DNA from: M3007 sp046296435
GTDB lineage: Bacteria > Bacteroidota > Bacteroidia > Chitinophagales > Saprospiraceae
Length of the DNA stretch: 64,000 nucleotides
Assembly (NCBI GenBank): GCA_046296435.1
Contig: JBKBLI010000008.1
Coordinates: forward strand, 11,893 to 75,892
Direction of reading: 5' to 3'
In this document: positions 11,578-18,876 of the stretch, one piece after another
How the letters are laid out: each line of letters starts with the position of its first letter
Numbering within the stretch: position 1 is the first letter of the stretch
Translations under genes and position numbers: made by a program
Notes under the pieces: generated by a model
What the model saw: only the letters and a program-made list of their open reading frames with translations
Databases searched by the model: none
Told to the model about the DNA's origin: nothing

Positions 11578-11617
11578 AAAAAAGGGCGCCTGCGACAGGC
11601 ATAGAACGCAGGCGTCC
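11578..11617 (-). terminator. second intrinsic terminator, minus strand
   Basis: Arms GGGCGCCTGCG (11584-11594) and CGCAGGCGTCC (11607-11617) pair over 11 bases with one G-U. Read on the minus strand they are followed by six U. It lies 79 bases upstream of the peptide-binding gene start and about 285 bases beyond the first terminator of the sulfur operon. Confidence 0.65.
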
Positions 11618-11842
11618 GAAAATCAGTTTTTCGCTACGACAATTGAGGCAATTTAGTATCCTGAAGACCAGGGTCCCCCAGTCGCCGAGGTCTGTCGCGC
11701 TGCAAAAAGCGCGTTGCCTGAACCCCAAGCGATTCAGATGAAAGATTTAGGATGCGCCGGGGCTGGCTAAGCCGTATTTTCCTTTGCGCAAAAATAAATG
11801 CAATTGTGCAGGAGGCGCCCGCTCCGCGCTCTTTCCCCTTAC

Positions 11843-11862
11843 TTTTTTTATGTAAAAAAAAA
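11843..11862. repeat. T/A palindrome T7-ATGT-A9
   Basis: Intergenic, between the two minus-strand terminators, with C-rich sequence to its left and G-rich sequence to its right. Confidence 0.75.
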
Positions 11863-11901
11863 TGCGGCTCGGGGCGCATGCCTTGCGGGCGGACTAAACA
11901 A

Positions 11902-11936
11902 ACAAGCCGGCAAAACTTTGCGTCTTGCCGGCTTGT
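11902..11936 (-). terminator. terminator of the sulfur/persulfide operon
   Basis: Perfect 12-base arms ACAAGCCGGCAA (11902-11913) and TTGCCGGCTTGT (11925-11936) around an 11-base loop, about 31 bases past the last stop of the operon. On the minus strand the stem runs into TTTGTTTAG. Confidence 0.75.
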
Positions 11937-11967
11937 GTTGATCCGGTATTTTGTTTGCGGCGTCAGG

Positions 11968-12492
11968 TCAGTGCGGCAGGCGCTCGCGAAGGTATCCGTA
12001 GGTCCAGGTGCCTGCTATGGCGCTCAGGATGACGGCGATGATGGCGAATGCGCCGACGCCTACCTGAGCGAACAAGGGGCCGGGGCAGGCGCCGGTCATG
12101 GCCCAGCCAAAGCCGAAAATGAGACCGCCAAAGATTTGGCCCTTATTGAATTTTTTCGGGTGGAACAGAATTTCTTCGCCGTACATCGTGCGCACATTGT
12201 ATCGCTTGATCAGCCATACGGACAGGGCGCCCACGACCACAGCCGTGCCGATCACCCCGTACATGTGAAAGGATTGCAGGCGAAACATCTCCTGAATCCT
12301 GAACCAGGAGATGATCTCGGCTTTGACGAAAGCGATGCCGAAAAGGACGCCGACGGCGAGGTATTTGATATTGTGGTACCAGCGATGCTCCAAGGCGGAC
12401 TCGTTGACGCACATGGCATCCAGCGAGCGTACTTCGAAATCGTTTTCGGGGGTAATAGCTTGGGTGTCTTGCAACGTGTTTGTATCGGACAT
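11968..12492 (-). CDS. YeeE/YedE (TsuA-like) sulfur transporter half
   Basis: 174-residue membrane protein with a cytoplasmic N-terminus of about 40 residues and four to five hydrophobic segments. The conserved cysteine motif GACPGP (about residues 133-138) is shared with the thiosulfate transporter family YeeE/YedE. It follows the second YeeE gene by 18 bases. The pair probably forms one transporter for thiosulfate or another sulfane-sulfur species, fitting the rhodaneses and persulfide-dioxygenase-like enzyme upstream in the same operon. Substrate and direction are inferred. Confidence 0.88.
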   Translation of the reverse strand: MSDTNTLQDTQAITPENDFEVRSLDAMCVNESALEHRWYHNIKYLAVGVLFGIAFVKAEIISWFRIQEMFRLQSFHMYGVIGTAVVVGALSVWLIKRYNVRTMYGEEILFHPKKFNKGQIFGGLIFGFGWAMTGACPGPLFAQVGVGAFAIIAVILSAIAGTWTYGYLRERLPH

Positions 12493-12510
12493 GGCTAAGG
12501 ACGATGCTTG

Positions 12511-13074
12511 TTAGAAACTTAAAATGATCGGAAGCAGGAAGTTGGACATCAGAAAGCCTCCCAACATGAAACTGACGACGGCGACCAATGAGGGCCATTG
12601 CAGGGTGGAAAGCCCCATGATGGCATGGCCGGAAGTGCATCCGCCGGCATAGCGCGCTCCGAATCCTACCAAAAAGCCGCCTACAATCATGAGCACGAAG
12701 CCGCGCAGGGAGAGGAGCTGATCCCAGGCGAACAAGTCGGCAGGCACGATACGGCTGTAGTCGCTGATACCGAAGCGGCTGAGGTCTTCTGCCAGCGCAG
12801 GCGCTACCTGAATGGGTTCGGGGCTGGCTAAGAATATGGTCGCCATTGCGCCGCCAATGACTATGCCTAAGGCAAAGAAGAGGTTCCAGCGCTCTTTTTT
12901 CCAGTCGTAGTCAAAAAAAGGTATGCGGGCTGGCATGCAAGCCGCGCAGATGTGCCTGAACGAAGAGGAGATGCCAAAGTGTTTGTTGCCCAGTATCAGG
13001 AGAGCCGGGATGGTAAGGCCGATGATGACGCCTGCGACATACCAGGGCCAGGGTTGGTACAATGATTCCAGCAT
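12511..13074 (-). CDS. YeeE/YedE (TsuA-like) sulfur transporter half
   Basis: 187-residue polytopic protein starting MLESLYQPWPWYVAGVIIGL. It carries the other conserved family motif, GGCTSGHAIMG (about 148-158), whose cysteine in characterised YeeE relays thiosulfate through the membrane. A cytoplasmic loop holds a Cys-Ala-Ala-Cys pair (about 43-46) that could bind a metal or form a disulfide. It pairs with the shorter YeeE gene that follows and is preceded by a rhodanese gene after 70 bases. Confidence 0.88.
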   Translation of the reverse strand: MLESLYQPWPWYVAGVIIGLTIPALLILGNKHFGISSSFRHICAACMPARIPFFDYDWKKERWNLFFALGIVIGGAMATIFLASPEPIQVAPALAEDLSRFGISDYSRIVPADLFAWDQLLSLRGFVLMIVGGFLVGFGARYAGGCTSGHAIMGLSTLQWPSLVAVVSFMLGGFLMSNFLLPIILSF

Positions 13075-13144
13075 AAATATGACAGCATTGTTTTTGACGA
13101 AAAATTGCTGGGGACGCCGATGCGCGCCCCCGGCCGAAACTTTT

Positions 13145-13456
13145 TTATAATTTGCGCTGCAGCGATCCCCAGGGGCCGCCGTTGTAAGCTTCGACGCCGG
13201 CGCGGCGAAGTATATCTACGGCCATGCCGCTGCGGGCGCCGCTGCGACAGACGGTGATAACGGGTTTCTTCTGGCGAACGATGGACTGGATTTTACCCGC
13301 CAACTGGTCGAGCGGGATGTTGGTCGAACCGGGGATGTGGCCGCCCTTGTATTCTTCAGGGCTGCGCACGTCGAGTATCAAGGCGCCTTGCTGCGTCAGT
13401 TGTCGATAGTCAACTTCGGGCGCGCTGTTGAACATTTTTTTCAAGAAATCAAACAT
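13145..13456 (-). CDS. single-domain rhodanese sulfurtransferase
   Basis: 103 residues. One rhodanese domain with ILDVRSPEEYKGGHIPGSTNIP and the active-site loop CRSGAR, whose cysteine takes up a sulfane sulfur as a persulfide. There is no signal peptide, so it is probably cytosolic or a membrane-associated partner of the adjacent transporter. It is the fourth of the five sulfur genes counting back from the end of the operon's plus-strand side, between a second rhodanese and the YeeE pair. Confidence 0.92.
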   Translation of the reverse strand: MFDFLKKMFNSAPEVDYRQLTQQGALILDVRSPEEYKGGHIPGSTNIPLDQLAGKIQSIVRQKKPVITVCRSGARSGMAVDILRRAGVEAYNGGPWGSLQRKL

Positions 13457-13483
13457 GACATTTGTGTGCTTGGATGAATCGGA

Positions 13484-13858
13484 TTAGTTCAAACTCAGCA
13501 AGTATAGGTCGGCTATTCCGCCGCCGTTGTGGACTTCCTGCACGTCCGCCTGTCGTAGTATCTGGGCGGCCATGCCGCTGCGGGCGCCGCTGCGGCAGTA
13601 CAGCACGATGGGTTTGGACAGGCCCTTGATTTGAGAAATCCGGGCTTCAATTTCGTCGAGTGGAACGTTGATGGCACGGTCTAAATGGCCTGCGGCGTAT
13701 TCGCCTCGGGTACGCACGTCAATCAGTGTTGTTTGGGGATTTTTGAGCATTTTTTGTAGCGATTCCATGGTCGGAAGCCTATTGATTGGGATAAAGATGT
13801 ATTTGTCTGACAGAAGGCGCCGACGGGGCGCGTACCCCGCCGGCATGATCTGATTCAT
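13484..13858 (-). CDS. single-domain rhodanese sulfurtransferase
   Basis: 124 residues if started at ATG 13858, or 94 from ATG 13768 (MESLQKML), which fits the domain better. It has TLIDVRTRGEYAAGHLDRAINVP and the active loop CRSGARSG. It lies 7 bases after the beta-lactamase-fold/rhodanese fusion, so translation may be coupled. It is similar to the next rhodanese but clearly diverged, suggesting different partners rather than a recent duplication. Confidence 0.9.
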   Translation of the reverse strand: MNQIMPAGYAPRRRLLSDKYIFIPINRLPTMESLQKMLKNPQTTLIDVRTRGEYAAGHLDRAINVPLDEIEARISQIKGLSKPIVLYCRSGARSGMAAQILRQADVQEVHNGGGIADLYLLSLN

Positions 13859-13865
13859 TTTGTAT

Positions 13866-15284
13866 TCAAAGCATGGTGGACGGGCAGACGTAATCGGTCA
13901 CTTTGATTTTGCCCGTTTTTTTGATGGCGCCGAATCCGCCTTTGACGTCCACGAGGTTGTCGTAACCGCGCGCGCGCAGCGCTGAGGCAAAGATCATGGA
14001 GCGGTATCCGCCTGCACAGTGTACGTACCAAGTCTTCTTTTTGTCGGCTTTGATCATGCTCTCGTTGAGGAAGTCCAGCGGCGCATTGACGGCGTTGGGG
14101 ATGTGCTCGCTGTAGTATTCGCTGACTTTGCGGACGTCCAAGATGGGGAGGTTGGGGTCTTGGTTGAGCAGTTCGGCCAATTCTTCGGCGCTGATTTGAG
14201 GGATTTGGTCGATCTCCATGCCTGCGGCTTTCCAGGCTTCGAAGCCTCCGTCTAAGTAGCCGATGGCGTAGTCGTACCCTACGCGGGCCAATCGCGTCAC
14301 GACCTCTTCTTCGCGTCCGGGATCGGTAACGAGCAGGAGTTGCTGGCGAATGTCGGGGATCAGGGCGCCCACCCAGGGGGCAAAAGCGCCGTCGATACCA
14401 ATGTTGATGGAGTTGGGGATGAACCCTTTGGCGAATTCTTCAGCGTTGCGGGTGTCGAGGATGAGGGCGCCGGTTTCGTTGGCGGCTACTTCGAATGCGC
14501 GGGGGCTGAGGGCGTGCTGGCCGCGTTGGAGCACTTCGTCGATGCTGTCGTAACCTTTTTTGTTGAGCATGACGTTGAGGGGGAAGTATGCCGGGGGTGG
14601 CATGAGGCCGTCGGTGACTTCCTTGATGAATTCTTCTTTGGTCATATCGGCGCGCAGGGCGTAATTGGTTGCCTTTTGGTTGCCGAGAGTGTCATAGGTC
14701 TCTTTGCTCATTTTTTTGCCGCAGGCGGAGCCGGCGCCGTGAGCGGGATATACAATCACGTCGTCGGGCAGGGTCATGATTTTGTTGCGCAGCGAGTCGT
14801 AGAGGGTTCCGGCCAGTTTTTCCTGGGTCATATTTGCGGCTTTTTGAGCCAGGTCCGGACGGCCCACGTCGCCAATGAACAGGGTATCTCCTGAGAAGAG
14901 GGCTTTTTTCGTGCCGTTCTCGTCGATGAGTAGGTAGCAAACGCTCTCCATCGTGTGGCCTGGCGTGTGCAATACCCGGAAGGTGAGCGCGCCGACTTTG
15001 AATTCCTCGTCGTCGCTGGCGATATATGCGTCGAAGTCTGGTTTTGCCGTGGGACCATAGACGATCTTAGCGCCGGTCTTTTGGGCCAGGTCTAAGTGGC
15101 CGGATACGAAGTCGGCGTGGAAGTGGGTTTCGAAGACGTATTTGATCTTAGCGCCGCTTTTGGCTGCGCGGTCCAGATAGGGTTGTACTTCGCGAAGGGG
15201 GTCGATGACTACGGCTTCGCCATTAGACTCGATATAGTAGGCGCCTTGTGCCAGGCAGCCTGTATAGATTTGTTCAAGAATCAT
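13866..15284 (-). CDS. metallo-beta-lactamase-fold/double rhodanese protein (persulfide dioxygenase-like)
   Basis: 472 residues. The N-terminal metallo-hydrolase domain has His54-Phe-His56-Ala-Asp58 and HTPGHT, the iron-binding pattern of ETHE1/PDO persulfide dioxygenases that oxidise glutathione or low-molecular-weight persulfide to sulfite. Two rhodanese domains follow. The first (about 250-350) has Thr-Asp-Pro-Gly where the catalytic Cys should be and is presumably structural. The second (about 365-460) keeps HCAGGYRS with the Cys. It heads the operon with two rhodaneses and two YeeE genes, and its promoter carries a CRP/FNR-like palindrome. Sulfite produced could leave via the neighbouring TauE exporter. 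Confidence 0.9.
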   Translation of the reverse strand: MILEQIYTGCLAQGAYYIESNGEAVVIDPLREVQPYLDRAAKSGAKIKYVFETHFHADFVSGHLDLAQKTGAKIVYGPTAKPDFDAYIASDDEEFKVGALTFRVLHTPGHTMESVCYLLIDENGTKKALFSGDTLFIGDVGRPDLAQKAANMTQEKLAGTLYDSLRNKIMTLPDDVIVYPAHGAGSACGKKMSKETYDTLGNQKATNYALRADMTKEEFIKEVTDGLMPPPAYFPLNVMLNKKGYDSIDEVLQRGQHALSPRAFEVAANETGALILDTRNAEEFAKGFIPNSINIGIDGAFAPWVGALIPDIRQQLLLVTDPGREEEVVTRLARVGYDYAIGYLDGGFEAWKAAGMEIDQIPQISAEELAELLNQDPNLPILDVRKVSEYYSEHIPNAVNAPLDFLNESMIKADKKKTWYVHCAGGYRSMIFASALRARGYDNLVDVKGGFGAIKKTGKIKVTDYVCPSTML

Positions 15285-15320
15285 GTTCTGAAAGTTTTGC
15301 TAGTGCGTGAAACAATGGTA

Positions 15321-15366
15321 CAAAGTTAAGGTCAATTGGCGCAGTATTTTTGTGACGCGTGTTACA
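15321..15366 (-). promoter_or_regulatory. operator and promoter of the persulfide operon
   Basis: A minus-strand -7 element TAACTTTG (15328-15321) lacks a -33 TTTG. Centred 30.5 bases upstream of its edge is a CRP/FNR-size palindrome TGTGAC-GCGT-GTTACA (15351-15366). Transcription would start near 15314, putting the palindrome centre near -44, where such activators usually bind. The same arrangement precedes the TauE gene. Confidence 0.6.
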
Positions 15367-15381
15367 ATTCGCGTTTTTTAT

Positions 15382-16203
15382 TCAATGTGCGCCGTTGATT
15401 GGCGACAAAAACAACTCTTTGATCAGGATATATGCGCCCATAACGAGCACAAACCAACCAAACGCGGGCTTTAGCTTCTCGCCGCTGATGCGCTTGGAAA
15501 GTGCGCTGCCAATGAAGATGCCGCTGATAGCAAATGCTGTAAACAGGAGCATGAAAGGCCAATCAATAATCTGGACTCCGATGTCGCCGGTGAATCCGAT
15601 GAGCGATTTGGCCGCTATAATCAGCAGGGAGGTGCCTACCGCTTGCTTCATTGGCAGGCCGGCCAGAAGCACCAAAGCCGGAATAATCAGAAAGCCGCCT
15701 CCGGCGCCCACCAAGCCGGTCAAGGCGCCTACCACTATACCCTCAAGCAAGATCAAGGGATAATTGTACCGTTGGGGCGCATCGCTGTCGTCGCCCCCGC
15801 TTTTGGGTTTGCCCTTGCGTATCATAGAATACGACGCAAGCACCATTAGCACGGCGAAAAGCAGCATGATGAACAGGTTCTTCGTTAAAACATAGTTGCC
15901 TACGTCAGCGATTTTTTCGGGGATCATCGGGACGAGCAACTTGCGCGTCAGATAAACCGAGGCGATGCTCGGAGCGCCGAACACGAGGGCGGTGCGATAG
16001 TCCAGTAGTTTCTGGCGGGCATAGCTGAAGGAACCGACAAGGGCAGTGCCGCCCACGACAAACAAGGAGTAAGCGGTCGAAAGCACTGGATTCACTCCCA
16101 TGACATATACCAATACGGGGACGGTGAGAATGGAGCCTCCTCCACCTATGAGGCCCAACGAAACGCCGATCAATATTGACAAAAGATAACCAAGAATTTC
16201 CAC
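15382..16203 (-). CDS. TauE/SafE family sulfite or organosulfur exporter
   Basis: 273 residues from GTG 16203 (the -7 element and operator lie upstream of this codon, so the in-frame ATG at 16269 is untranscribed if the promoter is right). Seven or eight transmembrane segments in two repeats, each with the family glycine-rich motif: GVSLGLIGGGGSILTVPVLV and ALTGLVGAGGGFLIIPALVL. Family members export sulfite or sulfoacetate. Next to a persulfide dioxygenase-like enzyme, sulfite export is the likely role. It forms its own transcription unit, 97 bases before the persulfide operon start on the same strand. Confidence 0.9.
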   Translation of the reverse strand: MEILGYLLSILIGVSLGLIGGGGSILTVPVLVYVMGVNPVLSTAYSLFVVGGTALVGSFSYARQKLLDYRTALVFGAPSIASVYLTRKLLVPMIPEKIADVGNYVLTKNLFIMLLFAVLMVLASYSMIRKGKPKSGGDDSDAPQRYNYPLILLEGIVVGALTGLVGAGGGFLIIPALVLLAGLPMKQAVGTSLLIIAAKSLIGFTGDIGVQIIDWPFMLLFTAFAISGIFIGSALSKRISGEKLKPAFGWFVLVMGAYILIKELFLSPINGAH

Positions 16204-16220
16204 TTTGTTGTTTTTTGCCG

Positions 16221-16266
16221 CAAAGGTCGGGGTCTCGGAGGCTTTTGTTTGGTAACAGGCGTTACA
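16221..16266 (-). promoter_or_regulatory. operator and promoter of the TauE gene
   Basis: Palindrome GGTAAC-AGGC-GTTACA (16251-16266), centred 30.5 bases upstream of the -7-like GACCTTTG (16228-16221), exactly as for the persulfide operon. The -7 departs from consensus at its first base and no -33 TTTG is present, as expected for an activator-dependent promoter. Confidence 0.55.
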
Positions 16267-16270
16267 CAAC

Positions 16271-16286
16271 TTTTTTTGCTAAAAAA
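16271..16286. repeat. T/A palindrome T7-GCT-A6
   Basis: Four bases upstream of the TauE operator, in the gap between the HMA and TauE genes. Confidence 0.7.
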
Positions 16287-16344
16287 GAATGGGGCGTCTG
16301 TCCGGTACGCCCCACTCCCTTGTCTCATGTTCTTGGCTCGCGGT

Positions 16345-16614
16345 TCAATCTGAGAAGCGGCCGATGGCGCAGCTTACATAGGACTTGGCCTGCGCCAGCA
16401 GGTTGTTCGCGCCGCTTTCGGGGTATCCGATACGGGCCAACGCCGCGCTGTACTCCGGGCGGTTGTCGGGGTTGTCGGTTAGGATTTCGATTTCGCCGGT
16501 TTCGTGCGATACCTGTACGTCGCGCACTTCGGGGAAATCTTTGAGGGCCTTGCGCACGCTGTTGGCGCAGCCGCCGCATTTGATATTTTCTACTGTGATA
16601 TGAAGCGTTTGCAT
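16345..16614 (-). CDS. heavy-metal-associated (HMA) domain protein
   Basis: 89 residues. The ferredoxin-like HMA fold is evident from ITVENIKCGGCANSVRKAL, with a Cys-Gly-Gly-Cys metal site instead of the usual CxxC of copper chaperones (same spacing), and VQVSHETGEIEI. It probably binds Cu(I) or another soft metal in the cytosol, or passes it to a P-type ATPase, which is not in the window. The C-terminal 30 residues contain a further Cys. It lies downstream of neither the TauE operator nor an obvious promoter of its own. Confidence 0.85.
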   Translation of the reverse strand: MQTLHITVENIKCGGCANSVRKALKDFPEVRDVQVSHETGEIEILTDNPDNRPEYSAALARIGYPESGANNLLAQAKSYVSCAIGRFSD

Positions 16615-16684
16615 ATGTTAAGACATTGATGATGTGGCATGCGAAAATCCGCAATTGAATCCAAAATAACAACGCAAACCGCAC

Positions 16685-16706
16685 TTTTTTGTTTTACGAA
16701 AAAAAA
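16685..16706. repeat. T/A palindrome T6-N8-A8
   Basis: Intergenic between the HMA and tonB genes. The spacer GTTTTACG is long and partly continues the T/A symmetry. Confidence 0.55.
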
Positions 16707-16792
16707 GGGGGCATGTATGTTGCGTGGGCGAGGGGGGCGGGTAGCGTGCAGGTCTGTCCACTCCAATACCGGCAATCTCCGATTCGGGCGCC

Positions 16793-17656
16793 CTACTGCG
16801 CCTCTTTCAGTTTGAAGCGGATGGGCAGCACATAACGCACGCTTACCGGTTTGCCGTTTTGTTCTCCGGGCGTCCAGCGGCCCAGGGTTTTGACCACGCG
16901 TACGGCTTCGGAGCCGCAGCCCCCGCCGATGTCTTTGAGGATTTCGACGTCGCGCACGCCGCCTTCCCGATCTACGACAAATCGGATGACCACCATGCCC
17001 TCGATCCGGGCTTCGCGGGCAATGGATGGGTAGTTGATGTTTTGTCCCACGTAGGCAAGCAGAGCCTCCTCGCCGCCCGGATATTCCGGCTTTTTAGATA
17101 CATAGTCATAGATTTCTTCGGGCGCAGGCTTGGGCTTTGGCGGCGGCGGCGGCGGGGCTTCCTGCTGCTTGGGCTGATCGGGGACTACTTTCTGCTGCGC
17201 GTAGTCGGCATAGATGTCGTCCGATCCTTGCTGCGTGATTCGCCCCGGGTTGGCCTTGGCGAGGTCTTTCATGGTGGGTAGTTCTTCGTCTGGCGCTTCG
17301 TCGTCGGCTTTGACCACAGGTTTGACGAATTTGACCGTGCTCACTTGCGGCGGGGCCAACACGGGGTCTTTGGGTTTGGGCTCTTCGGGTATGGGGGGCG
17401 GAGCCATGAGCTGTGAGTACGGCGTGATGGCTACTTCAATGCCGGTTTCGCTGAGTTCGGCATTTTTGACTTTTTTCAAAAAAATCAAAAGCAGAGGCGA
17501 TAAGTACAAAAAACCCAGCCCCAACACGCCGCCTAAGATGCCGACGAATAGATTACGCTCGCGTTTGCGGCGGATCTGCCAGGCGCCGTAGGCTTTGTTT
17601 TTGAAGTGGAAGAGCGCTTCCTCAACCTGTTGTGCGTAGTTGATTTCGTGTGCCAT
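16793..17656 (-). CDS. tonB: TonB-type energy transducer
   Basis: 287 residues from ATG 17656 (MAHEINYAQQVEEALFHFKN). A cytoplasmic segment of about 35 residues, one transmembrane helix (NLFVGILGGVLGLGFLYLSP, about 35-58), a Pro-rich periplasmic linker (a PPPPPP run and KPKPAPEE), and a C-terminal TonB domain (PGGEEALLAYVGQNINYPSI ... GEQNGKPVSVRYVLPIRFKL). It passes proton-motive force from ExbB/ExbD to outer-membrane TonB-dependent receptors. Last gene of the exbB-exbD-exbD-tonB operon. The helix end contains a T6-C-A7 palindrome (17471-17484) coding Phe-Leu-Lys-Lys. Confidence 0.93.
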   Translation of the reverse strand: MAHEINYAQQVEEALFHFKNKAYGAWQIRRKRERNLFVGILGGVLGLGFLYLSPLLLIFLKKVKNAELSETGIEVAITPYSQLMAPPPIPEEPKPKDPVLAPPQVSTVKFVKPVVKADDEAPDEELPTMKDLAKANPGRITQQGSDDIYADYAQQKVVPDQPKQQEAPPPPPPKPKPAPEEIYDYVSKKPEYPGGEEALLAYVGQNINYPSIAREARIEGMVVIRFVVDREGGVRDVEILKDIGGGCGSEAVRVVKTLGRWTPGEQNGKPVSVRYVLPIRFKLKEAQ

Positions 17657-17683
17657 GTTGTGCTTTGATGAAAACAAATTGAG

Positions 17684-18256
17684 TTAGCGTTTGTCTTTGA
17701 CGATGGGGATGCCTGCCGTTTGCATAAGTTGAAGTTCTTGGTCGCTGACCTGATCGATAGCATAGCGTTCGATGTTGTTGACGTTCATTTCGTCGAGCAG
17801 TTCGACCATATTGGCGAAGGAACAATCCGGATGCGGTTTGATGAGGGCCACGGGTTTTTCTGCCTCCGACCTGAATTTTTGGAGCAGCGACCGCAATCCG
17901 TTTTTGCCGTAATCTATCGCTTTGATCCCCGATTCGGGTAGGCCGCGGTAGTAGTATAGCCTGTCGTCGGGCATAGCGATCAGGGTGAGGGCGCGGGAGG
18001 CTTTTACGGCCTGTTCTTCGGGCGCTTTTTCGTCTTTGTCGGGCGGCACGGGCATGACCAGTTCCATGGCGCGCGGGCGGTACATGGTGGTGGTTAGCAT
18101 GAAAAAAGTGAGGAGCAGGAAGGCCATGTCCACCATGGAGTTCATGTCCGTCGCGACGCCTTGCTTTTCTTTGACGCGCCCCAGGCGACGCGCCCGATTA
18201 GGGTTTGGGAATTCGTCGATGTCGTATAGATCGAACGCCTTTTTGTCTTTACTCAT
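17684..18256 (-). CDS. exbD: ExbD/TolR family biopolymer transport protein
   Basis: 190 residues: cytoplasmic N-terminus, one membrane helix with the essential aspartate (MNSMVDMAFLLLTFFML), and a periplasmic domain of about 120 residues. Its start overlaps the end of the preceding exbD by 8 bases. Bacteroidota commonly carry two unlike ExbD proteins with one ExbB and TonB. The two here differ strongly outside the helix. Confidence 0.93.
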   Translation of the reverse strand: MSKDKKAFDLYDIDEFPNPNRARRLGRVKEKQGVATDMNSMVDMAFLLLTFFMLTTTMYRPRAMELVMPVPPDKDEKAPEEQAVKASRALTLIAMPDDRLYYYRGLPESGIKAIDYGKNGLRSLLQKFRSEAEKPVALIKPHPDCSFANMVELLDEMNVNNIERYAIDQVSDQELQLMQTAGIPIVKDKR

Positions 18257-18851
18257 CTTTCTTTTTGGATTGTGTGATCAGGTTGAAGCGCAGCACGTTG
18301 ATGCCGGTCAAGGTGTTGATCACGTCGTTAACTAATTTGTAAGGCGTATCGCGGTCGGCTTTGACGGCCACCCGCAAGCGCGGTGATACCACCCTGGCCA
18401 TGATCACCCATTCGGCCAGTTCGTTGCGGTCCTTGTTTATTGGTATGCCGCTTTGCTTCATTTTATGCCGCTCTTCAGGCGGCAGCGCGAGCAGGGCCTT
18501 GAGTTCGGAAGCCGGCACGCCAAACCCCGAGCTCAAGGCAAAGGCTTTGTATTCCTCCTCTGTGAAGTCCAACTGATAGTGCGCGGCGTATTTTTGAAGC
18601 CATTCGCTGCGTTCCTGTTGGCCCGACATGCTCAAGAATACCTTGCCCTCTTCGTCAACCAAAATGGTGAGCAGTTCTGTCATGGGCAGGTTTAGCCCTG
18701 CCACAGAGCGGGGGATCTGAACGGCGGCCGGCTCCGCTACTTTGAAGGTGGTGGCCAGCAAGAAGAAGGTGACCAAAAGGAAGGCCATATCTACCATGGG
18801 CGTCATGTCCACCTGTGGCGACTTGGGTCTCGATGTTATATTGCCTTTCAT
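18249..18851 (-). CDS. exbD: ExbD/TolR family biopolymer transport protein
   Basis: 200 residues. The membrane helix is preceded by QVDMTPMVDMAFLLVTFFLL, with the conserved proton-path Asp. The periplasmic part has two near-matching tails with the other ExbD (SGIPINKDR against AGIPIVKDK), pointing to an old duplication. It lies 25 bases after exbB and is translated before the second exbD. Confidence 0.93.
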   Translation of the reverse strand: MKGNITSRPKSPQVDMTPMVDMAFLLVTFFLLATTFKVAEPAAVQIPRSVAGLNLPMTELLTILVDEEGKVFLSMSGQQERSEWLQKYAAHYQLDFTEEEYKAFALSSGFGVPASELKALLALPPEERHKMKQSGIPINKDRNELAEWVIMARVVSPRLRVAVKADRDTPYKLVNDVINTLTGINVLRFNLITQSKKKDE

Positions 18852-18876
18852 GATGTTGCGCTTTGGTCAGATTCCC

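Larger units (their letters stand above)
11500..11967. other. intergenic region between the sulfur operon and the peptide-binding gene
   Basis: 468 bases without a supported gene. It contains two hairpins with terminator features on the minus strand (11902-11936 and 11578-11617) and a T/A palindrome (11843-11862). About 220 bases between them (11618-11840) show no coding features and no tRNA-like sequence. A weak -7-like TTCCTTTG (minus, 11544-11537) could serve the peptide-binding gene. Confidence 0.6.

Noticed and set aside
16204..16269. Upstream ATG start of the TauE gene
   Set aside because: Lies upstream of the predicted transcription start and overlaps the operator; GTG 16203 fits the promoter and family.
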